DNA of 64,000 nt. It comes from Rutpela maculata (taxonomy: Eukaryota > Arthropoda > Insecta > Coleoptera > Cerambycidae). Below are positions 45,422-54,567 of the stretch, one piece after another. Below the pieces are notes generated by a model. That model searched no databases. It worked only from the letters and a program-made list of their open reading frames with translations, and was not told where the DNA came from. The DNA lies in the NCBI GenBank assembly GCA_936432065.2, contig OW386285.2:37069920-37133919 (forward strand), read 5' to 3'. Position 1 is the first letter of the stretch. Each line of letters begins with the position of its first letter. A program made the translations under genes and the position numbers.

Positions 45422-45810
45422 TGTAATGTGTTACAACCCTTAGAATGAATGTAGTGTATTTGCACCTACTCGAGAAACCTACCAGAAGTTAGTTCTGGTG
45501 ACATTTGGAATGATCTAGAGAATGGTGGCGTCATCACAGAACAATCGAGATCTGTCATTTTTGGGTATAAAAGACCGACCGCATTCTCGGCGAGTAGTTC
45601 AGAAAGTTCAGAAAGTATAGAAAGTGAGGTTAAGACTTCAAAGATAAACATTGTGATTTTTAGTCAATAAAGTGTATTTAAATTAACAATAGTATTGTGA
45701 AGTATCCAGTAAATATTTAATAAAGTGTGTTAGTGGACAATCTCTTGTTATAATTTTTGGAACCCACGGAATTTGCAAGGGGTAGTTTCCTAAGGGTGGA
45801 AACACGTTAC
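45422..45810 (+). repeat. 3' LTR of the Gypsy element
   Basis: 389 bp, 387 identical to the 5' LTR. AATAAA at 45,719-45,724 would act in polyadenylation. Confidence 0.95.
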
Positions 45811-45815
45811 AATAT
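45811..45815. repeat. Target duplication right of the Gypsy element
   Basis: AATAT, as at 40,241-40,245. Confidence 0.8.
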
Positions 45816-46221
45816 ATTGGGTTTTTTTTTCATTTTGACCTAATTCTACAAGTTGCGGAACCCGTGAAAAAAGTGGTGTTTTTTACCCCTTCCGATCATT
45901 TTCTACCCTAATACTTTTTTCAACTTTTCTATTAACGTTATTACAAATACATTGCACAAGGTTTCATCAAAATCCATTCATTAGCACTAGATGTGACTGG
46001 ATCAATTATAACAATTTCATTATACCAAATTTCAAGTCAATATCCTAAACTGTTCAAGCGTAATCATGTGCACATAAAAAAGTTACAGACCTACTGACAG
46101 AATTTTTTGCTCAAACTTAAAATCTCGACGTTTCATGACAATCTAAACCTATTTGAAAAAATATTTTTTACTACTCCTATACTTCCACTCTCTCGTCCAC
46201 TACACTACGTGGATGTGGAAG

Positions 46222-46420
46222 TAAAATTAATAAAATTCACTTTCAAATGTCTACAAAATTTTGCTAATACTTACTTTACATGACATCATTGTATTAGTAG
46301 ATTTATTTATTTTTTCTATAAAAGTTAAGGGTACCTACAAACCAACCCTAAATTCCTAAAAAAACATATATACCTATACCGTTGCTTATTAATTCGTTAA
46401 GTTTTTCAATATATACATGA
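46222..46420 (+). other. Intron spacer
   Basis: No supported feature. Confidence 0.35.
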
Positions 46421-46995
46421 TTAAAATGTAGTATCCAAGTAAACTTAAGCGTACCCAGAAAGTATTTTCCGGGACGTACTAAGGGAGCAGGCCATCCCTG
46501 AATAATAATAAAAAATTTTCTCGTTATTTGCAAATGTCCATTGAATTTCATTGTGTGAATTTGTTAAGAAGGCAGGGAAAAAATCAGAGTCGGTATACAA
46601 TGTTTTTTCCAGCCCTTACTAAGTAGCAGACCCCGCCCCCAAGTAATAAAAACTAATCATCGCTGTTTATATATGTCCGTTCAATTTCATTGTGTGAATT
46701 TGATAAGAAGACGTGTAAGTAATCAGAGTCGTGTCAAGAAATTATTTTCCGGGCCATACTAAGGGACCAGGCCACCCCTGAAAAGAAAAGAACACAATTT
46801 CTTCTTCATTTATAATATATGTCTGTTGAATTTTATTGCGTGAATCGGTTGTAAATAATCAGAATTGTGTCATGAATGAAAAAATCTGGGCCGTACTAAG
46901 GGAGCAGACTACCTCCAAATAATAATCAAAACATTTTTTCGAAGTTTACACATGTCCGTTGAATTTTATTACGTGAATCAGTTAAGAGGGCATGG
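46421..46995. repeat. Degenerate tandem repeat, unit about 140 bp, 4 copies
   Basis: TACTAAGGGAGCAGGCC (with variants) recurs near 46,474, 46,615, 46,754 and 46,890. Copies are followed by a CCCTGAATAATAA-like stretch, ATGTCCGTTGAATTT and CGTGAATYNGTTAAGA. Confidence 0.8.
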
Positions 46996-47106
46996 CGAAT
47001 TTTGTTCATATTTCATTGTTCTTAAATGAATCTAAGTCCGAGGTCATATCATATTACTCGAAAACGCTAGATTTCTTGGAAGTTAAAGAAGGATCTCGTT
47101 TTAATG

Positions 47107-49458
47107 TAAAGGGTTTAGCCGGATAAGCATGACGAGTCGGCCCCCAAATGGCAACCTATATCAAAACTTATGTTTTAATATCGACTTGATGTATGAACGC
47201 GATTTATATGTGTTTTGCCGCTGTACTCCGCTTTGACCTTGAGATATGGAAAAAAAAAATGAGCGCATGCATGACTATCGTTGAAAGAGACATATCTCGA
47301 AAACTAAAACAACGGGAGGTTTCAGGTAACCTTAAAGAGTATATTTTATATATTTTTTTGAATTTTTAGAATAATTACGCACATCATTAAAAAATAAATA
47401 AAGAATATAATAATTAATATTTCCGTGTTCTTTGTGACAATCACTGAAATAATATATGTTGTAATACTTTATATGCACTATTACTCATAAAAGTTGCGTT
47501 AGAAAAAAGTTGGTGCAACACTTCGAAAAAAAAATAAAATTCGACGCGCACTACATCATATACGGATACAAACTTGACATGGGACACACATATAAATATT
47601 TTATAAGTTGGAATTATTGTTAGAAGAGTATTTGAATGAAAATATAAATAATTGCCACGTAAATATCTAATTTCATACGGCGCACAGTGGCAGGAATTGT
47701 AATTTTTTCGTTCAAAATTATCTAGAGCACTTCGCAACTGATTGGGATAATTTTTTTTTTAAATACTCGTTATTTAATTTCAAAGAACGTAAGAGAGCCG
47801 ATTTTTGAATTATGCTAAGCAAAATTATTGAGCTTAACCAAAATGTCCAGTTTTTATTTAAATCTTAATAAAACTTTTTTTTCTAATCCAATTCATATAA
47901 ATCTTGTTACTCGGGGGGTTTTTGACGTCGCTGATTACGAATCTGATATCCAAATTGTCATAGACCAACCTACAAGATGACGGAATCAATGGCTGCTATA
48001 AAATGCTAAAAAATTATGAAAAATGAAATATTTTCGTTAAAGTTTATGCCGAGAAGTTTTGAATATTTCTGATAAGTACAAGTTCCAGGAAGAAATTCAT
48101 GATGGCGGATCCAATATGGCGGCAATAAGATGATAAAACTAACTTAAAATTAAATTAATCGGTTTAAACTAAAAAGGCTACTCCTAAGAATTATTAAAAA
48201 ATTTAAGAAGGAACAAATTTTCTGAAATTTTCAAATATATCCAATATGGCTGCCATACATTAATTTATAAATTAAATATATTATTTATATAAATAGAGGA
48301 GTGAATCGCATATTTATGTTTGATAATTAATGTATGGCAGCCATATTGGATATATTTGAAAATTTCAGAAAATTTGATCCTTTTTAAATTTTCTAATAAT
48401 TCTTAGGAATAGCCTATCTAGTTTAATACATTTAAGTTATTTTTAAGTTAGTTCTATCATCTTATTGCCGCCATATTGGATCCGCCATCTTGAATTTCTT
48501 CCTGGAACTTAAAATTTAGTCTATTTTAACTTAAAGTACTTATAAGAAATATTCAAAACTTCTCGGTATAAATTTTAACAAAAATGCTTAATTTTTCATA
48601 TTTCTTTAGCATTTTTTAGCCGCCATTTTGCAGGTTGCTTTATGACAATTTGGATATCAGATCCGTAATCAGCGACCTCAAAAACCTCCCGAGTAACAAG
48701 ATTTATGAAAATTTGATAAGAACAAAATTTTTAGTTATTAAGATTTAAATAAAAAAATGGACATTTTGGCGAAGCTCAATAATTTTAGTTAGCATAATTA
48801 AAAAATCGACTCTCTTACGTTTTTTTGAAATTAAATAACGAGTATTTAAAAAAAATATATCCCAATCGGTTGCGAAGTGCTCTAAATAATTTTGAACGAA
48901 AAAATTACGATTCGTGCCACTATGTGCAGTATGAAATAGACATTTAGGTGACAATTATTTATATTTTCATTCAATTTCTCTAACAATAATTCCAATTCAT
49001 AAAATATTTATATGTGTGTCCCATGTCAAGTTTGTATTCTTCTATGATGTAATGCGAGTCGAATTTTATTTTTTTCGAAGTGTTGCACCAACTTTTTTCT
49101 AACGCAACTTTTATGAGTAATAGTGTATATAAAGTATTACAACATATATTTTTTATTTATTTTTTAATGATGTATGTAATTATTCCAAAAATCCAAAAAA
49201 AATATAAAATATACTTTTTAAGGTTAACTTAAACCTCCCGTTGGTTTTACCTCTCTAGCTCAATTAGTTTTCGAGATAAGTCTCTTTGAACGATAGTCAT
49301 GCATGCGCTCATTTTTTCCATATCTTAAGGTCAAAGGGGAGTACGGCGGTAAAACATATAAATCGCGTTCGTACATCAAGTCGATATTAAAACATAAGTT
49401 TCGATATAGGTTGCCATTTGGAGGCCGGCTCGTCATGCTTATCCGGCTAAACCCTTTA
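47107..49458. mobile_element. Near-perfect 2.35 kb hairpin (foldback element)
   Basis: Tips TAAAGGGTTTAGCCGGATAA and TTATCCGGCTAAACCCTTTA; pairing continues through GCGCATGCATGACTATCG and its complement, then GACATGGGACACACATAT, and so on to a centre near 48,285. The loop is only about 60 bp between CCAATATGGCTGCCATACAT and ATGTATGGCAGCCATATTGG. A CACAGTGGCAGG / CCACTATGTG pair at 47,684 and 48,923 suggests an inner foldback nested in an outer one. ORFs here are chance frames. Confidence 0.9.
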
Positions 49459-49777
49459 TTAATTTACTCGTTTTGTGGTGAAAAGCAAATTAAAAACATA
49501 TATACAGTAAATTTAGCAACCCGCATTGCCATTTACCCATTTTCGGCAATAAAAAAAATTAATAAACATTCAAAAAACATATTTTTATACTCTATTCCAC
49601 TTTGCATTTTCACATGCATCTTCAGACATCTGTTTGTTAAATTAACCAGCACTATTTTTTGGCGCTGAATTTATCCTAGAATGAGGTTACGTCTTACTGA
49701 AACATCCTGTATAATTTTGTTTATTTTATAATATAGTATACTTAACATCTAAAATGTGATTTATATTAATGTTTCAG
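49459..49777 (+). other. End of the 15.2 kb intron
   Basis: AT-rich; ends in the acceptor AATGTTTCAG at 49,777. Nothing else is supported. Confidence 0.5.
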
Positions 49778-49864
49778 CTGAAAGAAGACATTCCAGAAAA
49801 TCCTCAAGAAGCCTGTGTTGTTTATGAAGAAATTAGAAAGTCATGGTCGGATTTATCTTTATAA
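49778..49864 (+). CDS. Last coding exon of the unrecognised host gene
   Basis: After the acceptor, 28 codons read LKEDIPENPQEACVVYEE then IRKSWSDLSL and a TAA, in phase 0 with the donor at 34,546. AATAAA follows at 49,908-49,913. Phase, acceptor, coding composition and poly(A) signal all fit. The joint across 15.2 kb needs RNA evidence. No other exon with the right phase was noticed in between. Confidence 0.6.
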   Translation: MKEDIPENPQEACVVYEEIRKSWSDLSL

Positions 49865-49907
49865 CAAAAATGTGGTACGTTTTTTTAAAATTTTCCTTTT
49901 AAGTAAA

Positions 49908-49913
49908 AATAAA
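49908..49913 (+). terminator. Poly(A) signal AATAAA
   Basis: 44 bases after the stop codon of the host gene. Confidence 0.55.
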
Positions 49914-50359
49914 TTCTTTAGAAAATAAGCAATGGAATGTTTGATTTTTATTTAACGTCTGTTCTTCATATGGTCTCGACATTGATCTCTATGTTAATTG
50001 TTGAATTTTTTTCATTATAAACATTCTAATTGAAGTTAGCTTCCTCAAAGTACATTGTCTGACTAAATTATTTTTGTTCATATATACGTGCATTTACGTG
50101 AATTTTGAAATTTAAATGTCACAACGACTGTTACTCAATACACAATAGTTATTTACATAATAAGCCCGGAAAGTAATATATTTTTTTTTGATGAGTAGAC
50201 AAGATACCAGCGCGAACCGAGGGTGAGTGCAAAAAGTCTGCTAGTCCAGAAAAAACACTTTCGGGATGAGTTTTGTACAACTGTCCCAAAATAAAAAAAA
50301 GTTAAACATAAACTAGTTAAATCATTTATACTATAAACAAATACTAATACATTTTTTTT
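49914..50359. other. Intergenic spacer
   Basis: No gene recognised between the host gene's poly(A) signal and the LINE. Confidence 0.35.
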
Positions 50360-50393
50360 TTCGGCCGACCATAAAATACACCCTTCTGGTGAA

Positions 50394-50987
50394 ATGAAAT
50401 GTAACTTTGCTATTGGAAATATTTATAGACCGCCATCTGGTGATTTCCAAAAATTCTTAGATAGTATCGACGACACTTTGTCTCAGATTATACCCACAGT
50501 AGATGAAATAATCTGCTTGGGTGACATGAATATTAATTTGTTAACTCCTGATAACGCTTTGAGTAAATGCTTTGACGCCTATGGTTTTTACCAATTAATA
50601 AATGATCCAACTCGAGTTACTAAAAGATCATTGACTCTGTTAGATCCTATAGTTGTTTCAAATACAAATTTAATTAAAGGTAGTGGCGTGTTAGATGCTA
50701 GCACAATATCTGATCATTGTTTAGTACATTGTAATTTGCACATTAATAAACCGATTTCAATTGCAAAGTTGTACACTTTTAAGGACTTCAAAAATTTTGA
50801 TTATGTTAAGTTTTGTGATGATTTGATGCATGTTCCTTTCCATAGTATTATCAATATTCCTAATATTGATGATAAAATAACTTGTTTTAATAACCTTATA
50901 ATTTCTTTATTTGATAAACATGCACCTGTTAGAGTAGTTAGAGTAAATAAACGAAGATCCCCTGGCTTACCTATCCAATTAAAATAA
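50394..50987 (+). pseudogene. LINE ORF2: apurinic endonuclease part
   Basis: Reads GNIYRPPSGDFQKFLDSID, IICLGDMNINLL (catalytic Asp/Asn region) and ISDHCLVHCNL (SDH motif), the C-terminal half of an APE-type endonuclease. The N-terminal catalytic part is missing. The ORF ends by frameshift near 50,970 in a region that should continue into the RT linker. Confidence 0.85.
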
Positions 50988-51692
50988 TGATTAAGGAAAG
51001 AGAATCTGCTTTAACAAAATACAAAATAACTAAATCTCCTGTCGACTGGAATCGTTATAAGGAGTTGCGAAATTTTACATTATCTTCTATTCGTCGTGAA
51101 AAAAAAAGCTTTTTATAACAATTTATTAAATATACATGACCCCAAAATATGGAAAGGAATAAATAGTCATATTTTAAATAAGGAACATCTAACTATTCCG
51201 GATCATTTGGATAACCCAGACGATGTTAATGATTATTTTTCTTCTGTTTATGTGAGTACCGAAATTGATCAAGATCTAATTGGCTTTTATGAACGTGAAC
51301 ATTTTGCAAGAAATGATACAAAATTTGAGTTGACCTTGGTATCGATAGAAAATGTAAACGACATATTAAATAGTATTAAGTCAAATGCCTATGGGTCAGA
51401 CAATATTTCAATAAGCATGTTGAAGTATTGTAGCCCGTATATTAACCCCTATATTACATATATTATAAATTGCTGTATAGAAAATGGTTATTTCCCGTCT
51501 TTATGGAAAAAAGCTGTAGTAAAACCTTTGCCTAAAGTTAGTAACCCAGTTACATATTCAGATCTGCGTCCGATAAGCATTTTATCTGCCATATCAAAAA
51601 TTTTAGAAAAAGTTATTTCTATGCAGCTTACCAAACATTTAACCGATCATAAGGTGATACCAGAATGCCAATCCGGTTTTAGACGGGGCTAC

Positions 51693-52025
51693 TTCTTGAT
51701 TTAGCGGGGCGACGAAGGGTCGCCGCACTCAGGCCTTGTGGCCCATTGTGCTACCGCTACGAATTTATTGAATTCCCCCATTCAGGCCGGATTCTAACCC
51801 AAAGGCCAAAATCCTTCCTATAGGGGCATTCCTTATTTCCTCCAGCACCGGAAAACCAATGCCGAAGTGTTTGTACCTTAAGTTCATAAGACTAGGGTAG
51901 GAAGTAAGGACGTGGATGGAAGTCTCCTCCTCGTCCCCGCAGAACCTGCAGTCGGGGTTATCAACCACCCCTAGAGTGTGCAGGTGTTTTTTGAAAGAGC
52001 CGTGTCCAGTCAAGAGACTTACCAC
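51693..52025 (-). mobile_element. R1/Jockey-like LINE tail inserted in the RT gene
   Basis: Flanked by an 11-bp direct repeat GACGGGGCTAC (51,682-51,692 and 52,026-52,036). Removing the insert and one repeat restores the RT frame of the host LINE. The minus-strand content is a 5'-truncated LINE 3' end lacking a poly(A) tail (3' end reads CTAAATCAAGAA). Confidence 0.8.
51765..52025 (-). pseudogene. C-terminal LINE fragment with CCHC finger
   Basis: Reads VVVSLLTGHGSFKKHLHTLG then DNPDCRFCGDEEETSIHVL, the zinc-knuckle end typical of R1/Jockey-type LINE ORF2 proteins (C-x2-C-x7-H; the last Cys is replaced by Tyr). About 85 codons remain and it ends at a stop. It is too short to have any activity. 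Confidence 0.75.
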
Positions 52026-53501
52026 GACGGGGCTACAGTACTTCAACTGCTATTTTGAATGTATGTGACGACATTCTAACTGCTATTGACCAAAGACAAG
52101 TAACCGCTTTAATTTTATTAGATTTTTCCAAGGCATTTGACACCATTAATCATAAACTCTTATGCAGTAAGTTAAAATACTATGGTTGCTCTTTAAATTT
52201 TATAAAATTAATTAATTCATATCTCGAGAAACGATCTCAGACAGTACATATAAATAACAGAATTTCTTCCGAAAAAAGTGTTATATCTGGGGTACCTCAG
52301 GGTTCCATATTAGGGCCACTCCTATTTTTAGCTTATACCAGTGACATATTGAGATCTGTTAAACATTGTAAAGTTCAGGCATTTGCGGACGATACACAGG
52401 TCCAATATAATTTTAGTGTTGACAGTATCCGGGTCGCTGAGGAGTCTATGAATGAAGATCTTAACAAAATTAGCACCTTATCCAATTCACATAATTTAAA
52501 ATTGAATAATAACAAATGCCAGGTGATATTCTTTGGAAATAAAAAAAATTGAGTTAGTAAAAAACAGTATAAACATAAAAGTTGATAACGAAATCTTACA
52601 GTCTAAATATTCGCTAAAAAATCTAGGTATCATATTTGATAGTGATCTAAAATTTCATTGCCACGTTAACAGCATCTTAAAGAAATCTTACAGTGTTCTT
52701 AAATCATTATACTCTTATAGAAATTGTTTAAATAGGCTCCGTAAAGAAAAAATTGTCCGATTCCTTGATACTTTCACGTTTTAATTATGGAGATTGTGTA
52801 TATGGCCCTTTCCTTGACTTATTCGATCAAAATAGGATCCAAAAGGTGCAAAACGCCTGCTGCAGATTTGTGTTTGGATTGAGAAAATATGATCATATTT
52901 CCCCGAGTTAAATTGATTAAATATGACAACTAGGCGTAAACGCAATTACTGTAATTTACTTTACAATATAATTAGGGAGAAAACACCTCAGTCACTTTTT
53001 AAAAAATTACTGCGACGTGCCGATTCACACGATCTAAACCTGAGAGATAACCAAAATTTTCATATTCCACATCACTCAACAGCTATTTTCAAAAAATCAT
53101 TCTCGTATTCGGCTGTGATAATATACAACAACATCATTGAAGATCTGTTTCAGTTATCAAAATATTCATTTAGAACTAAACTAAACAATATACTGAAGTA
53201 GGAAATGTGTAAAGCCAGCATTAATTTTTGTTTTAGTTTAAATGAACTATCCAAACTATGTATTTAGTCCAAATTGTTAGTTTTTAGTCTTATATTTATA
53301 TATCTATCCCTTACTATTTCTTTTGTAAATTTATATTTTAGTTTTTGGTTGTTGGTACATACATTTAATTAATTATATGTTTATATTTTTAAATACAAAC
53401 AAGGTTAAATGTAAGAGTAGCTTAAGCTAAACTTCGCCTTGCTTGTGTTATTTTTTGTATGAAATAAAGTCGATTATTATTATTATTATTATTATTATTA
53501 T

Positions 53502-53690
53502 GTGTTAAATTCTCCATCCTATTTACTGGTGGGTAAGTATACAAGTGTCGGCCGTTGCAAGACACTTGGAACTGGTGCATTTACAAGTGACAATTCAGAA
53601 AGGAACGTACGGTTGATGTAGTGCAGAGTATCACTGTTTTCTGTATGGCTGCGATTTTATTTGCTAAGCCTAGCTTCGTTAAGTTGATTT
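53502..53690. other. Spacer
   Basis: No supported feature between the LINE tail and the first R4-like fragment. Confidence 0.35.
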
Positions 53691-54344
53691 TATTATTATT
53701 TCTTCGTTCTATCACTACCCTGTCCTAAGGTAGGTATCATTACGCAAACCGGATGCAAACCATGCATCTAAGGTAAGGTAAGTATGGATTATGAGGGTAT
53801 ATATTTTAAAGCGTGTCTTCTTTTCAGGTTCACGACAACACCTTCCTGATTATATGTGCGGTGCCAAGAATTGCTGTCTGCTGTATTTGCTCAACTCGGT
53901 GCTCTCCGGGAAGCTGGTTAACATGATTATAGAATTCTTCAGAGACGTATCCCGTTGACCCGATGACAATGGGTATTGTAATTACCTTTGTTCTCCACAT
54001 CCTCTGAATTTCTATAGCCAGGCTTTTATATTTTAGGTTTTTCTCCGCTTCCTTCTTAATTATGTTGGTGTCTGAGGGGATAGCTACATCAATCAGGTAA
54101 GTAACTTTTTCACTCCTTATGACAATATCAGGGCGATTTGGTGCTCCTTCTTCATTGTGGCCTGACATTGTCCGGTCTGTTCTAATGGGGTGGTCATAGA
54201 GGATAGTGGTCTTCCCATCTTTACTATTGCTGACGCCCTCTGGCTTATGTTCGTACCAGTTTTGGGTCAAGGGCACACAGTCATAAAAACGGCTTATCTG
54301 GTAGTGTAGCAAGGAACAGACACGGTTGTGACGTTCTATATATT
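53691..54344 (-). mobile_element. R4/Dong-like retrotransposon fragment C
   Basis: 5'-truncated; the 3' end meets a short TTATTATTATT run (53,691-53,702) and the 5' end meets the TTA-rich array starting at 54,345. Same orientation as the three other copies. Confidence 0.7.
53830..54312 (-). pseudogene. R4/Dong-like C-terminal nuclease domain (copy C)
   Basis: 160 codons, open further upstream to about 54,340. Contains RPDIVIRSEKVTYLIDVAIP, the PD-(D/E)xK-like core of the restriction-enzyme-like endonuclease (Asp of RPD and Asp of LIDVA). It continues with KYKSLAIEIQRMW, IPIVIGSTG and TAILGTAHIIRKVL. These are the C-terminal motifs of the R2/R4 group, in which the nuclease follows the RT. The RT part is absent. 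Sequence differs strongly from copies A and B, so it is another family. Confidence 0.8.

Positions 54345-54567
<223 letters not shown>

Larger units (their letters stand above)
40246..45810 (+). mobile_element. Gypsy (Ty3-type) LTR retrotransposon, 5,565 bp
   Basis: Nearly complete: two 389-bp LTRs, a primer-binding site, gag, pol in the order protease-RT-RNase H-integrase, and a purine-rich tract before the 3' LTR. No envelope ORF is present, so it is an intracellular element. The two LTRs differ at only two positions, which means recent insertion. Coding is nevertheless interrupted twice. It lies in the right arm of a foldback within the host gene's intron, in the same orientation as the host gene. 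Confidence 0.95.
38063..46001. mobile_element. Second foldback, itself invaded by two elements
   Basis: Tips TCCAGTCA and TGACTGGA; the arms carry GCTAATGAATGGATTTTGAT near 38,109 and ATCAAAATCCATTCATTAGC near 45,968. Arms can be followed inward through GAGATATGGCCACTCGAAAA (38,342) and its inverse (40,154), and AGTTCTCCCATTTGTATCA (39,128) and its inverse (38,847). Once the Gypsy element and the 0.5 kb TA-flanked element are removed, a hairpin of about 1.8 kb remains. Confidence 0.8.
36473..46221. mobile_element. CTTCCACA-ended element, copy split by later insertions
   Basis: The left part 36,473-36,803 and right part 46,002-46,221, with the bridge 37,947-38,062, align in order to the intact copy at 25,931-26,606. 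They end TTTCCACATCCAG and GGATGTGGAAG. All intervening sequence consists of younger insertions listed separately. The original element is about 0.67 kb. Confidence 0.7.
51096..53201 (+). pseudogene. LINE ORF2: reverse transcriptase, broken
   Basis: Fragments at 51,096-51,692, 52,037-52,552, 52,533-52,784 and 52,923-53,201 follow each other in order. RT motifs: VVKPLPKV, YSDLRPISILSAISKILE, PECQSGFRRG (then the insertion), ALILLDFSKAFDTINH (motif A), VISGVPQGSILGPL (motif B) and QAFADDTQVQYN (motif C, FADD). The C-terminal part ends about 270 bp before the ATT tail. At least four lesions (frameshifts at an A-run near 51,100 and near 52,550 and 52,785, plus the insertion) prevent function. Confidence 0.85.
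50360..53501 (+). mobile_element. 5'-truncated CR1/Jockey-type LINE with (ATT)n tail
   Basis: Starts inside the endonuclease domain, contains RT and a long C-terminal part, then a 3' UTR with AATAAA (53,463-53,468). It ends in about nine ATT units (53,473-53,501). A 333-bp foreign piece sits at 51,693-52,025. Frameshifts and stops show it is dead. Confidence 0.85.

Noticed and set aside
40246..45810. Endogenous retrovirus with an envelope gene
   Set aside because: The pol stop is followed within 11 bases by the 3' LTR, leaving no room for an envelope ORF.
49303..49668. 121-codon ORF near the right arm of the large hairpin
   Set aside because: Overlaps the inverted arm, low-complexity AT-rich composition, no motif; probably chance.
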